Counted from the first letter of the stretch, positions 8,813 through 18,215 are shown. The stretch is 21,021 nt of DNA from Silene noctiflora (GCA_009801015.1 VHZZ01000073.1:55891-76911), one strand, 5' to 3'. Made by a program: numbers and translations. Notes: generated from the letters alone by a model not told the origin.

Positions 8813-9850
8813 AGACACTCTAGGGGAGAAAAAATTACCGTGGTTTAACGATTCTTAATTTCTGACGGTCACAAGTTTGTGATGTCTTAAAACAGATTTA
8901 AAATAATGCTAAAAGTAAGAATAGTTGTTTTTTGTATTAATTGGCCCAAGGACACAGTTGGTATCCTAAGTGTATTATATATTACCTTCAAATAAAAACC
9001 CAACAAAGGATCAATGAGAACGGGTTGAACAGGTCAAGGTGGTAAAGTCTAGGTCGGATCATTTTCCGTGTGATAAGTTTTGGTTCAGGGGAGATCAAGT
9101 ACCGGTTGCTTTAGTACAGTTCATTTCAAGTTGGGTTAGGTATGACTTATGAGTCACTTCGAGTCGGTCATTTTCGGAGTAGTACTGGTTAAAAGAGGTA
9201 AAGCATTAAAAATCCGAGCACGAAAGAGGGTAAAATGAAAATAATAACTGTTCTCCAAAGCTAAAAAATGGTTTGAAGTCCAAATGATTTGATCTTTTAA
9301 AGTGAACTACTAGGTTCTTCCCCCTGGCACTAAACACAGTAAAAAGCAGCCACCCCTCACTTTCATGGTTAAAAAAGTCAAGTGTAAACAAAGCGTGTTG
9401 AATATTGAGAAAGGCGTTGAACAAAAGAAGAGACAAAACGGGTCTACGCCTCTACGGACAAGCTATAAACGAGACCACTACCGACTAAAAAAAAAAACCA
9501 AAGGAGCTAAAACAAATCGACAAAACCTATACTAAGACAAAAACGGGATCGAAAAGAAAGTAATTTACGATATTCTATAAAACCGAAAGTAACACTTTGT
9601 CGAGTTTTTAAACGTAACAATTTGAAAACATACCTGAAAGCTGGATGTGGTGATTCTTTCGGATAAAGTTGTTTGCCTGGAAATGGGAAGAAGATGTAGC
9701 ATGCACTAGTAACATAATTTAGTTTTCTACATATTATGCAACACAGTACATAATTTCAGTATATTATATTTCAAACAAGAAATCCCAAAATTTGAGTACA
9801 CTAATGCAGGCATTCACTTCAGCATATAATATTTCGACAGAGAAATCCTA
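8813..9850. other. Region downstream of eIF2B-alpha: 3' UTR plus unexplained sequence
   Basis: The part nearest the eIF2B-alpha stop (roughly 9700-9850) is AT-rich and probably 3' UTR. At 9010-9190 there is a purine-biased stretch with repeated 'ggtcgg', 'ggttcagg' and 'gagtcggtcattttcgg' phrases, like other GACCCG-type degenerate repeats in the window. The open frame 9436-9206 on the minus strand shows no recognisable domain and I do not call it. I see no further gene. Confidence 0.5.
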
Positions 9851-12800
9851 CTACAAATAAAGCTGGATGAGCTCATCACTCACCACAGATGGTGTAAGAA
9901 CACCTAGGTCTGTGAACAGCAGGGTAAGGTATTGAGGTGGGGTGTAGTCTCGAGCAGATTTTTCGATCTCAACCTTGGATGGGACTGGCACACCGAAATC
10001 GATGGGTCGCAAGGCGGGAGCCATGTCTTTTTGGTCGAGAGGATAGAGGCGAGCAAACTGCAAGAGGAAAACATATGGAGGAGGATGCTTATCAAGAGTG
10101 CCTATTTAGTTGCATCAAACTTAGTAGTAAAGGTGACAGCGTATGAGCAAATCCTGAGTCTAACATAATACAGTAATCAAGATCTATCGGATAATTAGCA
10201 AGCAAATCCACATCATAAAGCAGATGCCAACAAACTAACCAAGTTAACACATAAACATCGTGTAGTGGTTTTCATGACCAATTGATACACGTACTACTTA
10301 ATCAGTTTAATTTTCTTTGTGTATCAGGTTGATTTTGAAGTTATGATGAGAAATCTATGAATTACACAGAAATTATACATAATGTGCAATTGAACATAAA
10401 AAAAAATCTCAACCAGTAGGCAAAAAAGTTGTTCGTAAAACTGGTTTGTAGAGACTAAAGAGCAAGGGAATACGAGAGGGGAAGTGTGGCATACCTTGTA
10501 ACTTTCAGCAGCAACATATACTGGTTTATTCATGCTGTGTGCCACCAATGCAATCTGGTAAGTTCCCATCATGTTGATAATTCCTCCACTTTCAACCACA
10601 CCGTCTGCCCCAACAAAGACCATGTCAACTTCATCCATAGAATATGCAACTGCTGAGTCAATTAGGAGTTTTACAGGAACATTTAGCTTCGCCATTTCAT
10701 TTGAGAAACGTAGCCCTGTCCTGTCCGGTCTTCCCTCTGCGTGTTAAACATTAGATAAGTTGGTAATGTGAAGGAAACATAACAAGCAAAAAAAACAAAG
10801 GGTACCATAAACAAGAAAAAAAATACAGCTATACATGGACAGAAGGACAGAGACTGTACTTCACAAGCTGTGTGCTCAACTGCTCGCCTAAAAGTATTTG
10901 ACAAAGGTTCGTGGCTAATTTGGGGGTTATTCATTATTTTGGCTTAAATGAGGTATATGAGGGAAATACACGTGTCTAAGTATTGAGTTTTAGACACAAG
11001 TACGCCAGGTATTATGAAGATGCCAGCCGAAGAGCGAAAGGGATATCTTGATGCACGTCACAGATTCGAAATGCACACCTCATAAAACAGTGCAATTTTT
11101 TTCTTTGGTGTAAGAAGAGGTTCTTTAATTAGTTAAGTTACACTCTGCCTATTGTAAATTTGTAATAAATTATCAGATAAGCTAACAGTACATGTCACCA
11201 AAAAAATCCATGTAGACTAGCATGATAAAAAAAAACACACACACAATCACCCAAAGCAGTGGCAGATTTTGGAGTGAATCACAAGGGGGGTCGTGTTTAA
11301 ACTATTGATTTCATGTGCGAATCTTTAAGGCTCAGTGAAATCTAGATTTCTAAATGAAATCTAGATTTCTAAATGAAATCTAGATTTCTAAATGAAATCT
11401 CTCTTCCCAAACAGACTATTAGTGAATTACACTTCACCCTGAGTGAATATGGAAAATACAAAAACCAAAGGAACTTATACAAGAGTAATAGGACGAAAGA
11501 TAACCTGTGCAGAAAACCCGAAATGACTTTTTGTTTTGTGCTGCAGTCTTCAACACCTCTAGAACAACTCGAGAGAAACCATGAACCAAAATGGTGCATC
11601 CATCAAATATGAAGTCTTGGCTAAGCATTGCGATAATTTTTCGTGCCTGCAGTAATAATATCCATTACATTTTTTTGGAAGTGGAATCCCCTGACAAACA
11701 AACGTCTTTTCACTGGTTAAAAGCCAACTAACCTTGTAAGATATCTCCCCAAACTTCTCAGCACGCTCCATTAAACGAGATCTAGCAGAATTGAAATCCT
11801 CATACTCTAAAGCTGATGTTCTGGTTACATATCGCATGAACAGATCACAGGCAGCGGTTAATGATATGGACGTTGCATCCCATGACTGTAATATAAGAAA
11901 TTGAATCAATCAGAAAAACATATCCGGTTCAATGAATTCAACAAGAGAAAGCAAAACAGTAGCCAAAAACATGCAATTAGACATATTTTTCCGACATTAC
12001 ATGCTGCCATAGCCCCTTATTTCTATCATAATCAACTCCCAGCAAACCTCTTCCACAATACCCTCAAAGGCTCAAGAATGTCTCAGGCTCATATAAGGCC
12101 TTTTAGATGAATATGAATCTTGACTAAAAAGCTCCTAGCTTTCCCTTAATACCAACTTCATTAAAATCAAATCGATAACACAGCACTAAGCGACTAAGTA
12201 GACCTAATACATGGGTCATTTGAGTCAGATACAGGTCGTTTTGTGTATGGCTGGATTCAGGTTGGACGAGACATGTTTCGATTGTTATTATAGGGTCATT
12301 GAGGGGAAAAGATCGGTTCTGTGTGCATCAAAATTTGGCTCCGTTCAGGTTTCCAGTCATTTAGATATACGTCAATTTAAGTCGGGTCAGTTCTGCCAGC
12401 ACTGACCACAACCAATAGGTTCAAAGCACAGTATGTTCTCATAACTAAGGCATACTTTGATGCTGGAAACAACACACTATGGTCACTTAAAAACTATGAA
12501 ACCTTTTTCACACATGATATTTGTGTGCGAAATTTGTTGTACCTTCTACTTCCTACTTTAACACATTCCCATCTGATGCTGCAACCGTGATCTCCACTCC
12601 TAGTGCCACAAACACAACTCTAAGCTTCATTTGAGCATCATCATCTCAGATTCTCACCTTAAATGCACCTAATTCCCAGTGCATGCATCCCCCAACATCT
12701 CATTTGCAAACCACTCCATTATTCTTTTATCATAGATGGCCTAAAAGGTTTCAAAAACAGTCATCAGACTAACAAACTAACAAACTTCATTCATTCACCT

Positions 12801-15128
12801 TTTAAACAATTAGAAACACTACTCTCCAACCTCGAAACTCACCACTCACAGTGCTACTCCTACACCAATTTTACCTCAAACAAATTACTCTCTCCATCCC
12901 AGTCAACTATTTACCTTTCTATTCTCTGTGAGAGATACTGCAACAAAACGTAAACAAATGATTGGTAAAGACGGAGTAGAAACACTTCCATCAAACAAAC
13001 TAAATCCAACACAAAACCAAAACAAACTACCACTACATAACACCCTTGTATCTATTTGAACCAGCTCTTCCAATGAACTCTTCCACAATACCTTGAAGCC
13101 TCGAAAAAATTTCAGTATAAGGCCTTTCTGATAAACACAAATCTTGACTAAAGCTCCAAGTTATACCTTTACCAACTACATTAAAATCAAACTAATAACA
13201 GTACTAACTAGACTTGGCAAACTGATCATTCAAGTCATGTACCGGTTAGGTCAGCTCAGATACAAATCATGGCGGTGTATACTTGGATTTGGTTCAGGTC
13301 ATTTAGCATATGTTTGTATTCAAGTAGGAAGGATATGTTTGGATTACCACAAGTGAGGATCAGTTCGTGGGCAACACGCCAACACATATCGGTCAAAATT
13401 AGAATTCAGGTCATTTGGATACACCAACTTCGGTTGGTTTTGCCAAGTTTAACATTAACCACAATTAAGAAGTTCAAAGAACATATTTTTTTCCCTCATA
13501 AGACATAATCTGACGGCGGAAACAACATCGCTACATGTTGTAGCCGCTCAAACAGTTAAACCTTTCCTATACGACATTGATGTGAGTGAAATACTTGTTG
13601 TATGTATGTGCACCTCTTACTTCAACACATTCCCAACTCCACAAACGCATCATCTCATCCCAATTGCACCGAAGTCCCAATGCATGCAAGCATCCCAGCC
13701 ATATCAAATTTTGCAAACACGAGTAACCACAACCACAACCACCACCCCATACGTGATCTACTAAACTAACTAACATCACTCATTCACCTTCAAAACAATT
13801 CGAATCACAATTTTCCAACCTCGTAACTCACCACTCACAGTATATCCCACACCAATTTACCCCGAACAAATACTCCCTCCATCCCAATCAATTCTATACT
13901 TTTTTATTCTTTGTTACACCTATTTTAATCAAAGGCAAACAAATGATTGGTCTAGAGACTAACTAGAAAAACTTCTATCAAACAAACTTTACCAACTAAA
14001 CTAACAAACTTCATTCATTCATCTTCAAAACACTTAGGGCTTGTTTGGTTGCCCATTCAAATCATGAGATCTTGAACTTCCTAGGAAGTGTAAAAGTATG
14101 ATGTTTGGTTGGAAGTAGAACTTCCCACATGAATCTACTTCCTCCATTATGTGGGAAGTCACTCACCAAGCCCCCTTGGTCATTGGAAGTTCCCACGTGA
14201 ATTAACTTCCCACCTGCAAACCAAACACCTTTTGAAAATTCACGTGAATTGGAAATTCATGTAAACTTGAAGTTCCCGGGAACTTTAATTCCCCTATGTG
14301 AACCAAACAAGCCCTTAGAATCACTACTCTCCAACCTCATAACTCACCAAACACAATCCTCTGCCAATTTACCCCAAACAAATACTCCCTCCGTCCCACT
14401 CAAGTATTTCCTTTTGAATACGTATTTTAATCAAAGGCAAACAAATGATCGATATAGATGGAGATAACTTCTATAACCAAAATAAACTACTACTACTACA
14501 AATACTCCCTCCGTTCAATCCAATTCCATCCATGTCGATTAAAACACACTTATATATATCGAACAAACGTATAAAATCAACCTAAACAGAGCGAATACTA
14601 AACATCAAATCAAAACCTAAAAACACAACCAAAATTAATTCAAAAAAATTAAACCTTAAGAGAATCAGAAGCTTTCTTGAGCTCAATCTCAAGCTCCATC
14701 ATAGTAGTAGCATTACTAAACCTAATAACCGACGCCAACGCTCGTATCGCTGCAACCGCCTCCGCTAAATCCGGCTGTTTCCTCCAACTATTAAACTCAT
14801 CCACCACACTCTTCCCTTCCTTCCCCCTTCCTCCACTTCCACCTCCACCACCACCTCCGCCGCCTTCATCCGCCGTCGTTTCCGTCGTATCGCCGGCGAC
14901 GGCGGCCTGAGCTTGTGCGAGCCAATCGCTAGTGACGACGGCGTGGTGCGCCGCCCTTGTTTGATAATACGCGGATAAATTAGGATTAGGGTTAGCGTTT
15001 GGGAGGGAGATTTCTGTCATGGAAGTAGGAGGAGGTGGCGAGGATGAAACGTCGTCGTATTGTTGTTGGAGGTCGAGTTTTTTTTGTTGTTGGCTGTCGT
15101 AGATGAATGAAGCTGATCTCCCCCACAT
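9851..15128 (-). CDS. EIF2B1: Translation initiation factor eIF2B subunit alpha (5 exons)
   Basis: Regulatory alpha subunit of eIF2B, the guanine-nucleotide exchange factor that reloads eIF2 with GTP; in the decamer an alpha homodimer bridges the two halves and helps sense phosphorylated eIF2-alpha. Exons are 15128-14655, 11885-11733, 11646-11505, 10736-10495 and 10057-9851; introns are 2769, 86, 768 and 437 bp, all GT-AG. The product is 405 aa. The conserved core begins near residue 108 (VDEFNSWRKQPDLAEAVAAI) and includes LFMRYVTRTSALEYEDFN, FDGCTILVHGFSRVVLEVL, GADGVVESGGIINMMGT (299-315) and the family C-terminus LFTDLGVLTPSVVSDELIQL ahead of YL. Residues 1-107 are a low-complexity extension absent from the animal subunit, with a 9-Gly run at 89-97. 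It agrees over its length with Arabidopsis At1g53880/At1g53900 as I recall them. Everything needed is intact. Confidence 0.96.
10737..11504 (-). other. eIF2B-alpha intron 3
   Basis: The intron is bounded by the donor ACAG|GTTATC and acceptor CGCAG|AGGG and is phase 1. It contains the 19-bp tandem repeat at 11337-11400 and otherwise low-complexity AT-rich sequence. The frames seen through exon 4 into the intron (ending near 10683 and 10324) are read-through artefacts. Confidence 0.85.
11337..11400. repeat. Tandem repeat, 19-bp unit x 3.4
   Basis: The unit GAAATCTAGATTTCTAAAT occurs three times without change (11337-11355, 11356-11374, 11375-11393), followed by a 7-base partial copy. The core GAAATCTAGATTTC is a perfect 14-bp palindrome, so each unit could form a small hairpin. 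It lies in eIF2B-alpha intron 3, about 100 bp from the exon 3 donor. Confidence 0.9.
12014..13039. repeat. Intron tandem unit, copy 1
   Basis: First of three diverged tandem units in intron 1 of eIF2B-alpha. It runs from 'ttccacaataccctcaaagg' (12051) through a 'gggtcatttgagtcag' GACCCG-like patch (12211-12400) to 'accaaaacaaactaccacta'. The boundaries are approximate, read from where the alignment by eye fades. Confidence 0.65.
13050..13990. repeat. Intron tandem unit, copy 2
   Basis: Second unit, colinear with copy 1 over its whole length, with many substitutions and indels. Landmarks are 'ttccacaataccttgaagcc' at 13081 and 'ctccctccatcccaatcaa' near 13874. Its end abuts copy 3 in the 'aaactaacaaacttcattca' block. 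Confidence 0.65.
13990..14503. repeat. Intron tandem unit, copy 3 (partial, interrupted by a MITE)
   Basis: Third unit, retaining only the 3' part from the 'aacaaacttcattcattc' block onward. Removing 14037-14314 and one TTA restores colinearity with copies 1 and 2 across 'cttcaaaacac-tta-gaatcac'. It ends with 'accaaaataaactactacta', matching the end of copy 1. Confidence 0.65.
14037..14314. mobile_element. Tourist-type (PIF/Harbinger) MITE, 278 bp, intronic
   Basis: The perfect 14-bp terminal inverted repeats are GGGCTTGTTTGGTT and AACCAAACAAGCCC, with TTA duplicated at 14034-14036 and 14315-14317. The interior has several 'gaacttccc' / 'gggaagt' inverted pairs and no coding capacity. The uninterrupted site is seen in intron tandem copies 1 ('acaattagaaacac') and 2 ('acaattcgaatcac'). 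Confidence 0.88.
14853..14867 (-). repeat. GGN repeat encoding part of the poly-Gly run in eIF2B-alpha
   Basis: This is part of the GGN-codon run in exon 1 of eIF2B-alpha that encodes nine Gly (residues 89-97), followed by Ser-Gly-Gly-Arg. Codons are mixed GGA/GGT/GGC, so this is not a pure microsatellite. It lies in the plant-specific N-terminal extension upstream of the conserved fold. Confidence 0.7.
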
Positions 15129-15290
15129 TTATTACGGAATACGATTCTACGATTTTACGATTCGTTTTTTTCAAGTAGTTTAAGTGTTTTTGATTTTCTT
15201 TTTCTTTTTTGGTGATTCTTTGTTGGTGAGAGTGGAAGAGAAGAAGATTAAGTTGAAGCCTTGTAAGGGTTGAGCAAAGGAAAATGAAAA

Positions 15291-15298
15291 TGTATATA
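15291..15298 (-). promoter_or_regulatory. TATA-like box of eIF2B-alpha
   Basis: On the minus strand TATATACA lies about 163 bases upstream of the ATG. It is followed at 15230-15255 by a pyrimidine-rich leader ('cttcttctcttcc', 'actctcacc') typical of plant 5' UTRs of translation-related genes. The position fits a leader of roughly 130 bases, but no transcript start can be seen directly. Confidence 0.4.
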
Positions 15299-15299
15299 T

Positions 15300-16438
15300 G
15301 AAAATGTATGTAGACACAAATTTGTGTTTGGTATTACGTTGCTTTGGGCTTGGATATATGTGATAAAGTTCGGATTGGCCTTGTTGAGTATCACAAGTAT
15401 ATAGATCTCAACTTGATCCGATAAGGCTAACTCGGGATTTATAAACGACTTGAAAAGTATAGCCTGATAAATTTGTAGTGACCCGATCTGATAATTGTTG
15501 ACCTGTAAATGACCTGACCCAAGGTCTAAAACCGACCAAAATAAGTAAATAACCCATTTGTTAGGTCCTATCACATGTATAATGTCTTTGTTGTTGTATA
15601 CTTGTATTTTCCTCAAGTCATTGTACGATACTAGTATATGGATACTCTGGAAGAAGGGATGGCAGTGGGTTGGGGACCCGACCCAGACCCTTCGGGTCAG
15701 ACGCTAATGGGTCAGGTCTGGGTCTTAATTTTGGAGAACCGAACGGGTATTGGTCGAATATGGGTCCTCTAAAAATAATTCGGGTCCGGGTTTGGGTCCA
15801 AGTTACAAGACCCAGACCCGACTCGTAGACCCTCTAAAAAGGCATTTAAACAAAAATCCAACACAAAGTAGAGTTGCAAACTCTCCATCTTTCTTCTTTT
15901 ACTACCAAATAGTCATCGTCCCAACTCCTCACCTGCTTCTACCACCATAACCATTACTCCTCTTGTCTAATGACTCGATTCAAAATCGAGCCTTCAGACA
16001 CGTCTTACTCCCTTTCGTTCCATAAAAGCTTGCCTTCTCCCATATCTACCCTCCTTTATCTCATTAAAACTTGAAAAAGTTGGATTTTTTATCCTAGATC
16101 TAATAGGAAGCACTTGGTATTTGTAAAAATAGAGTTCATTAATGGGTTTATTGGCCATATTCTAATAAAATGGCATTCTTATCTCGACAAAACAGTGCTG
16201 GTGACATTTTCGGCGTTGAATCGGTTGCGTTGATTGGTGACATTCGAGAATTTATAATCTCATTAATCCTCGGAAAAAATAAAAATAACGGTGCAAGAGA
16301 AAAGCGTCTTTATAAAATTTTAAAGCAAAAATACGATATTGTTTTTACAGGACACATTTTGTACAATCAGGACAAATTCTGATCTCAACCTTATGAGTTA
16401 TGAGCATTCAAATGTACAAAACTAAAAATGTAAACAAT
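15300..16438. other. Intergenic region between LOR and eIF2B-alpha
   Basis: No gene is visible. Between 15480 and 15560, and strongly at 15660-15835, are degenerate GACCC / GGGTC phrases on both strands (for example 'ggggacccgacccagaccc' and 'cgggtccgggtttgggtcc'), giving dense local inverted repeats. A Stowaway-like end ('tactccctttcgttcc') is at 16004-16022 without a convincing partner. The small plus-strand frame 16170-16382 matches nothing I recognise and is probably chance. The part nearest 16438 is likely LOR 3' UTR. Confidence 0.5.
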
Positions 16439-18008
16439 TCATATTCTACTATGAATAAGACTATATGCAAGCATTAATCCCATAATTAACGACTGATCAA
16501 CATTTGCTTCTACCACTAATGTTAAAACATCGTCTCCCAATATTACCCCTCCTTCTGATTGCTTTCTCTTCATCTGCATTACAAAAATAGTTAACTATAT
16601 TAGTCAAAAACCGTAATATTTAACTCGTAAAAGGGTAATACCAAGACTCGATTCATCCAGTAGCATCATATGACTTTATGAGTAATTGAGTATATATATA
16701 TATATTCTATTATCTATTTACGGTAAATAGATTATATATCCGATGTAATATCAGCAGTTTTATAGTTTTTGAGCATTATAATAAAGTTTTTGAGTTTTAC
16801 TATAGAGTTTTTGAGTTCATTTACTTACACATTAAGCTTAAAAAATTACAATAAAACTCAAAAACTTTACATATAAGCTTGGTTTAATTTGAATTTTGAC
16901 GGAGAAACAATTAAAATATAACTTATAAACTTTAATAAGCTCAGAGAAAATATACATATGCTCAAAAACAACCGAGTTTGAGGTAATAAGCTCAGGAAAA
17001 ATACTCAAATGCTCGAAAACAAATAAAATATGAGGTATTATATCCGATGTATGTTCATTTTTTCTCATCTATTTATCTACAACTTGTTCGTTGATCGTTT
17101 TAAAAATATTATATCTCGGCTTGATCTATATTATCAAATTCTGATTCCGACACTATTTATGGATATATTTTTGTAAAAGAAAATCAACGCAAATTCTTAT
17201 TTCAGACGGGTTATTTTCCGTCTGAAATAAGACGGACTAAATATAGTCATTTTACGATAAAATATCACCTTCATTTTCAAGTAAAAAGTAACAATTTTAA
17301 TAATAACATTTTTTCATTAAATAGTTACATTCTATTAAAAAAATGACGACATTTAGTCCGTCTTATTTAAACGGTTTGATGCAAGACTTATTGGATTTAC
17401 CTGAGCTATTCGGCCTCCTAATCGATCTACTATGCTACAAGAGGAAAACTCGGTTTTGCCCTTCTCAAACTTGAACACAGTTGACTTTTTATCATGATCC
17501 AAGTTGACCAACACTTCACATTCCAAGGGCTTTTTGGTAAATTTCCAACATTTTTGTACTTGAAACAACCATGACGATGCACCCTTCTTCTTCTCATCTC
17601 TATACCCTTCCCAACGTGGTAACAACCTAAATTTCTGCATTAAACAACAATTTACATATCGAATTAGCAACATTAATCTCGACAATAACGTACATGCATA
17701 TATCAACTAGCTTAGTTGGTAAAGTCACAGATAGTAATAAAAAATTTCGATAATAACATGTGAAATGACCAAAATACCCTTATCGTGAAAATTTGTTATT
17801 TGATTACATACCTTTCTAAGAATTGTAAGAAGGACATTTCCATGAGAATCCATGAGGAAGACTTTAGCACAGCATTTGGTACCATAGTTATCAACCCGGT
17901 ACGCTACTCGGCCATTCGAGTCGTAAACCGTACAACCTTGACCTCCAAGAATCAAAGATTTCATCCATATAGTGAAAACTTCCCTAGTAGATGAAATATT
18001 ATCATTAA

Positions 18009-18070
<62 letters not shown>

Positions 18071-18129
18071 GGGTTATTAGGGTTACAATGTTGTGGTGAT
18101 AATGTTACTTGTTGAGGATGAATCTTCAT
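16439..18129 (-). CDS. LOR: LURP-one-related (LOR, DUF567) protein (3 exons)
   Basis: Member of the plant LOR family, which has a tubby-like beta-barrel fold; the founding member LURP1 is induced in defence against oomycetes, while most members have no assigned biochemical role. Exons are 18129-17812, 17634-17401 and 16573-16439; introns are 177 and 827 bp, GT-AG and phase 0. The product is 228 aa. Recognisable segments are EVFTIWMKSLILGGQGCTVY (50-69), AYRVDNY (76-82), VFLMDSHGNVLLTILRKKF (about 90-108), WLFQVQKCWKF in exon 2, and the C-terminal helix region GDDVLTLVVEANVDQSLIMG in exon 3. The N-terminus carries 19 consecutive Asn (21-39). The small last exon (44 aa) is too short for a long open frame but is certain from the family C-terminus. 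It seems closest to the At3g14260-type members by recall. No catalytic residues are expected. Confidence 0.92.
16691..16704. repeat. (TA)n microsatellite
   Basis: A short pure run of TA dinucleotides in LOR intron 2, next to the left edge of the AT-rich dispersed repeat. Confidence 0.85.
16736..17051. repeat. AT-rich dispersed repeat copy 1, in LOR intron 2
   Basis: It is bounded by the 12-bp direct repeat ATATCCGATGTA (16736-16747 and 17040-17051). Inside are many 'gagtttttgag' / 'ctcaaaaact' phrases in both orientations. Read in reverse, it aligns with 19130-19405, sharing for instance 'TTATTAAAGTTTATAAGTTA'. It is non-coding, and whether it is a MITE or another class is unresolved. Confidence 0.6.
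17201..17368. mobile_element. Inverted-repeat (MITE-like) element in LOR intron 2
   Basis: The arms at 17225-17250 and 17343-17368 match in about 24 of 26 positions (core AAATAAGACGGACTAAAT), with a 92-bp AT-rich spacer. Just outside the left arm, 17201-17226 forms its own hairpin (TTCAGACGG...CCGTCTGAA). The right arm ends 32 bp from the exon 2 donor at 17400. No clear target duplication was found. Confidence 0.6.
17703..17725 (+). other. tRNA A-box-like fragment in LOR intron 1
   Basis: 'tagcttagttggtaaagtc' at about 17708 resembles the 5' part of a tRNA or a SINE head. No B box follows, so it is at most a truncated SINE or a chance match. Confidence 0.25.
18013..18069 (-). repeat. (AAT)19 coding microsatellite
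   Basis: Nineteen uninterrupted AAT codons in exon 1 of the LOR gene encode 19 Asn (residues 21-39). There is not a single AAC, which points to recent slippage rather than selected protein sequence. It follows an imperfect NPNNP segment encoded by AACCCT-type codons. Confidence 0.95.
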
Positions 18130-18206
18130 GTTTAATTTTTTTGCTATTTTAATTAGGTTTAATTTGTAAATTAATTAGTTTGAGAGTTATAGTTATGATT
18201 TGATGA

Positions 18207-18215
18207 GTTTTTATA
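18207..18215 (-). promoter_or_regulatory. TATA box of the LOR gene
   Basis: TATAAAAAC on the minus strand lies about 80 bases upstream of the LOR ATG. A second AT-rich match (TATTTATACA) lies about 10 bases further upstream. Spacing suits a 5' UTR of about 50 bases. Confidence 0.5.

Larger units (their letters stand above)
11886..14654 (-). other. eIF2B-alpha intron 1, built of tandem copies of a ~1-kb unit
   Basis: The 2769-bp phase-0 intron has donor CTTAAG|GTTTAA and acceptor TTACAG|TCATGG. About 85% of it is a repeated unit. Copy 1 is about 12014-13039, copy 2 about 13050-13990, and copy 3 (3' part only) about 13990-14503. Shared landmarks in order are 'ttccacaatacc', 'ataaggcctttt/ctga', 'atcttgactaaa', 'attaaaatcaaa', 'tttaacacattccca', 'catgcatcc', 'cattcattcacctt', 'ctccaacctc', 'aactcaccactcaca' and 'caaacaaatgattgg'. 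Each copy carries the same small Stowaway-like piece ('tactccctccatccca'), so that insertion predates the duplication. Confidence 0.75.

Noticed and set aside
9206..9436. 76-aa minus-strand frame
   Set aside because: Not part of eIF2B-alpha, which ends with the family C-terminus at 9851; no recognisable domain.
12014..14503. A second gene nested in eIF2B-alpha intron 1
   Set aside because: The small open frames are not conserved between the tandem copies of the unit, as expected for non-coding repeats.
15248..15616. 122-aa minus-strand frame upstream of eIF2B-alpha
   Set aside because: It lies over the promoter/leader region and a GACCCG-type repeat; composition is not coding-like.
16170..16382. 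70-aa plus-strand frame with Met start
   Set aside because: No homology recognised; flanked by a decayed Stowaway-like end and close to LOR 3' sequence. It is most likely chance.
17708..17726. Possible tRNA gene
   Set aside because: Only an A-box-like stretch; no cloverleaf, anticodon arm or B box follows.
18013..18069. (AAT)19 as proof that exon 1 is not coding
   Set aside because: The frame continues through the repeat into an unmistakable LOR domain and starts with Met at 18129; poly-Asn runs are tolerated. The alternative start at Met56 stays possible.
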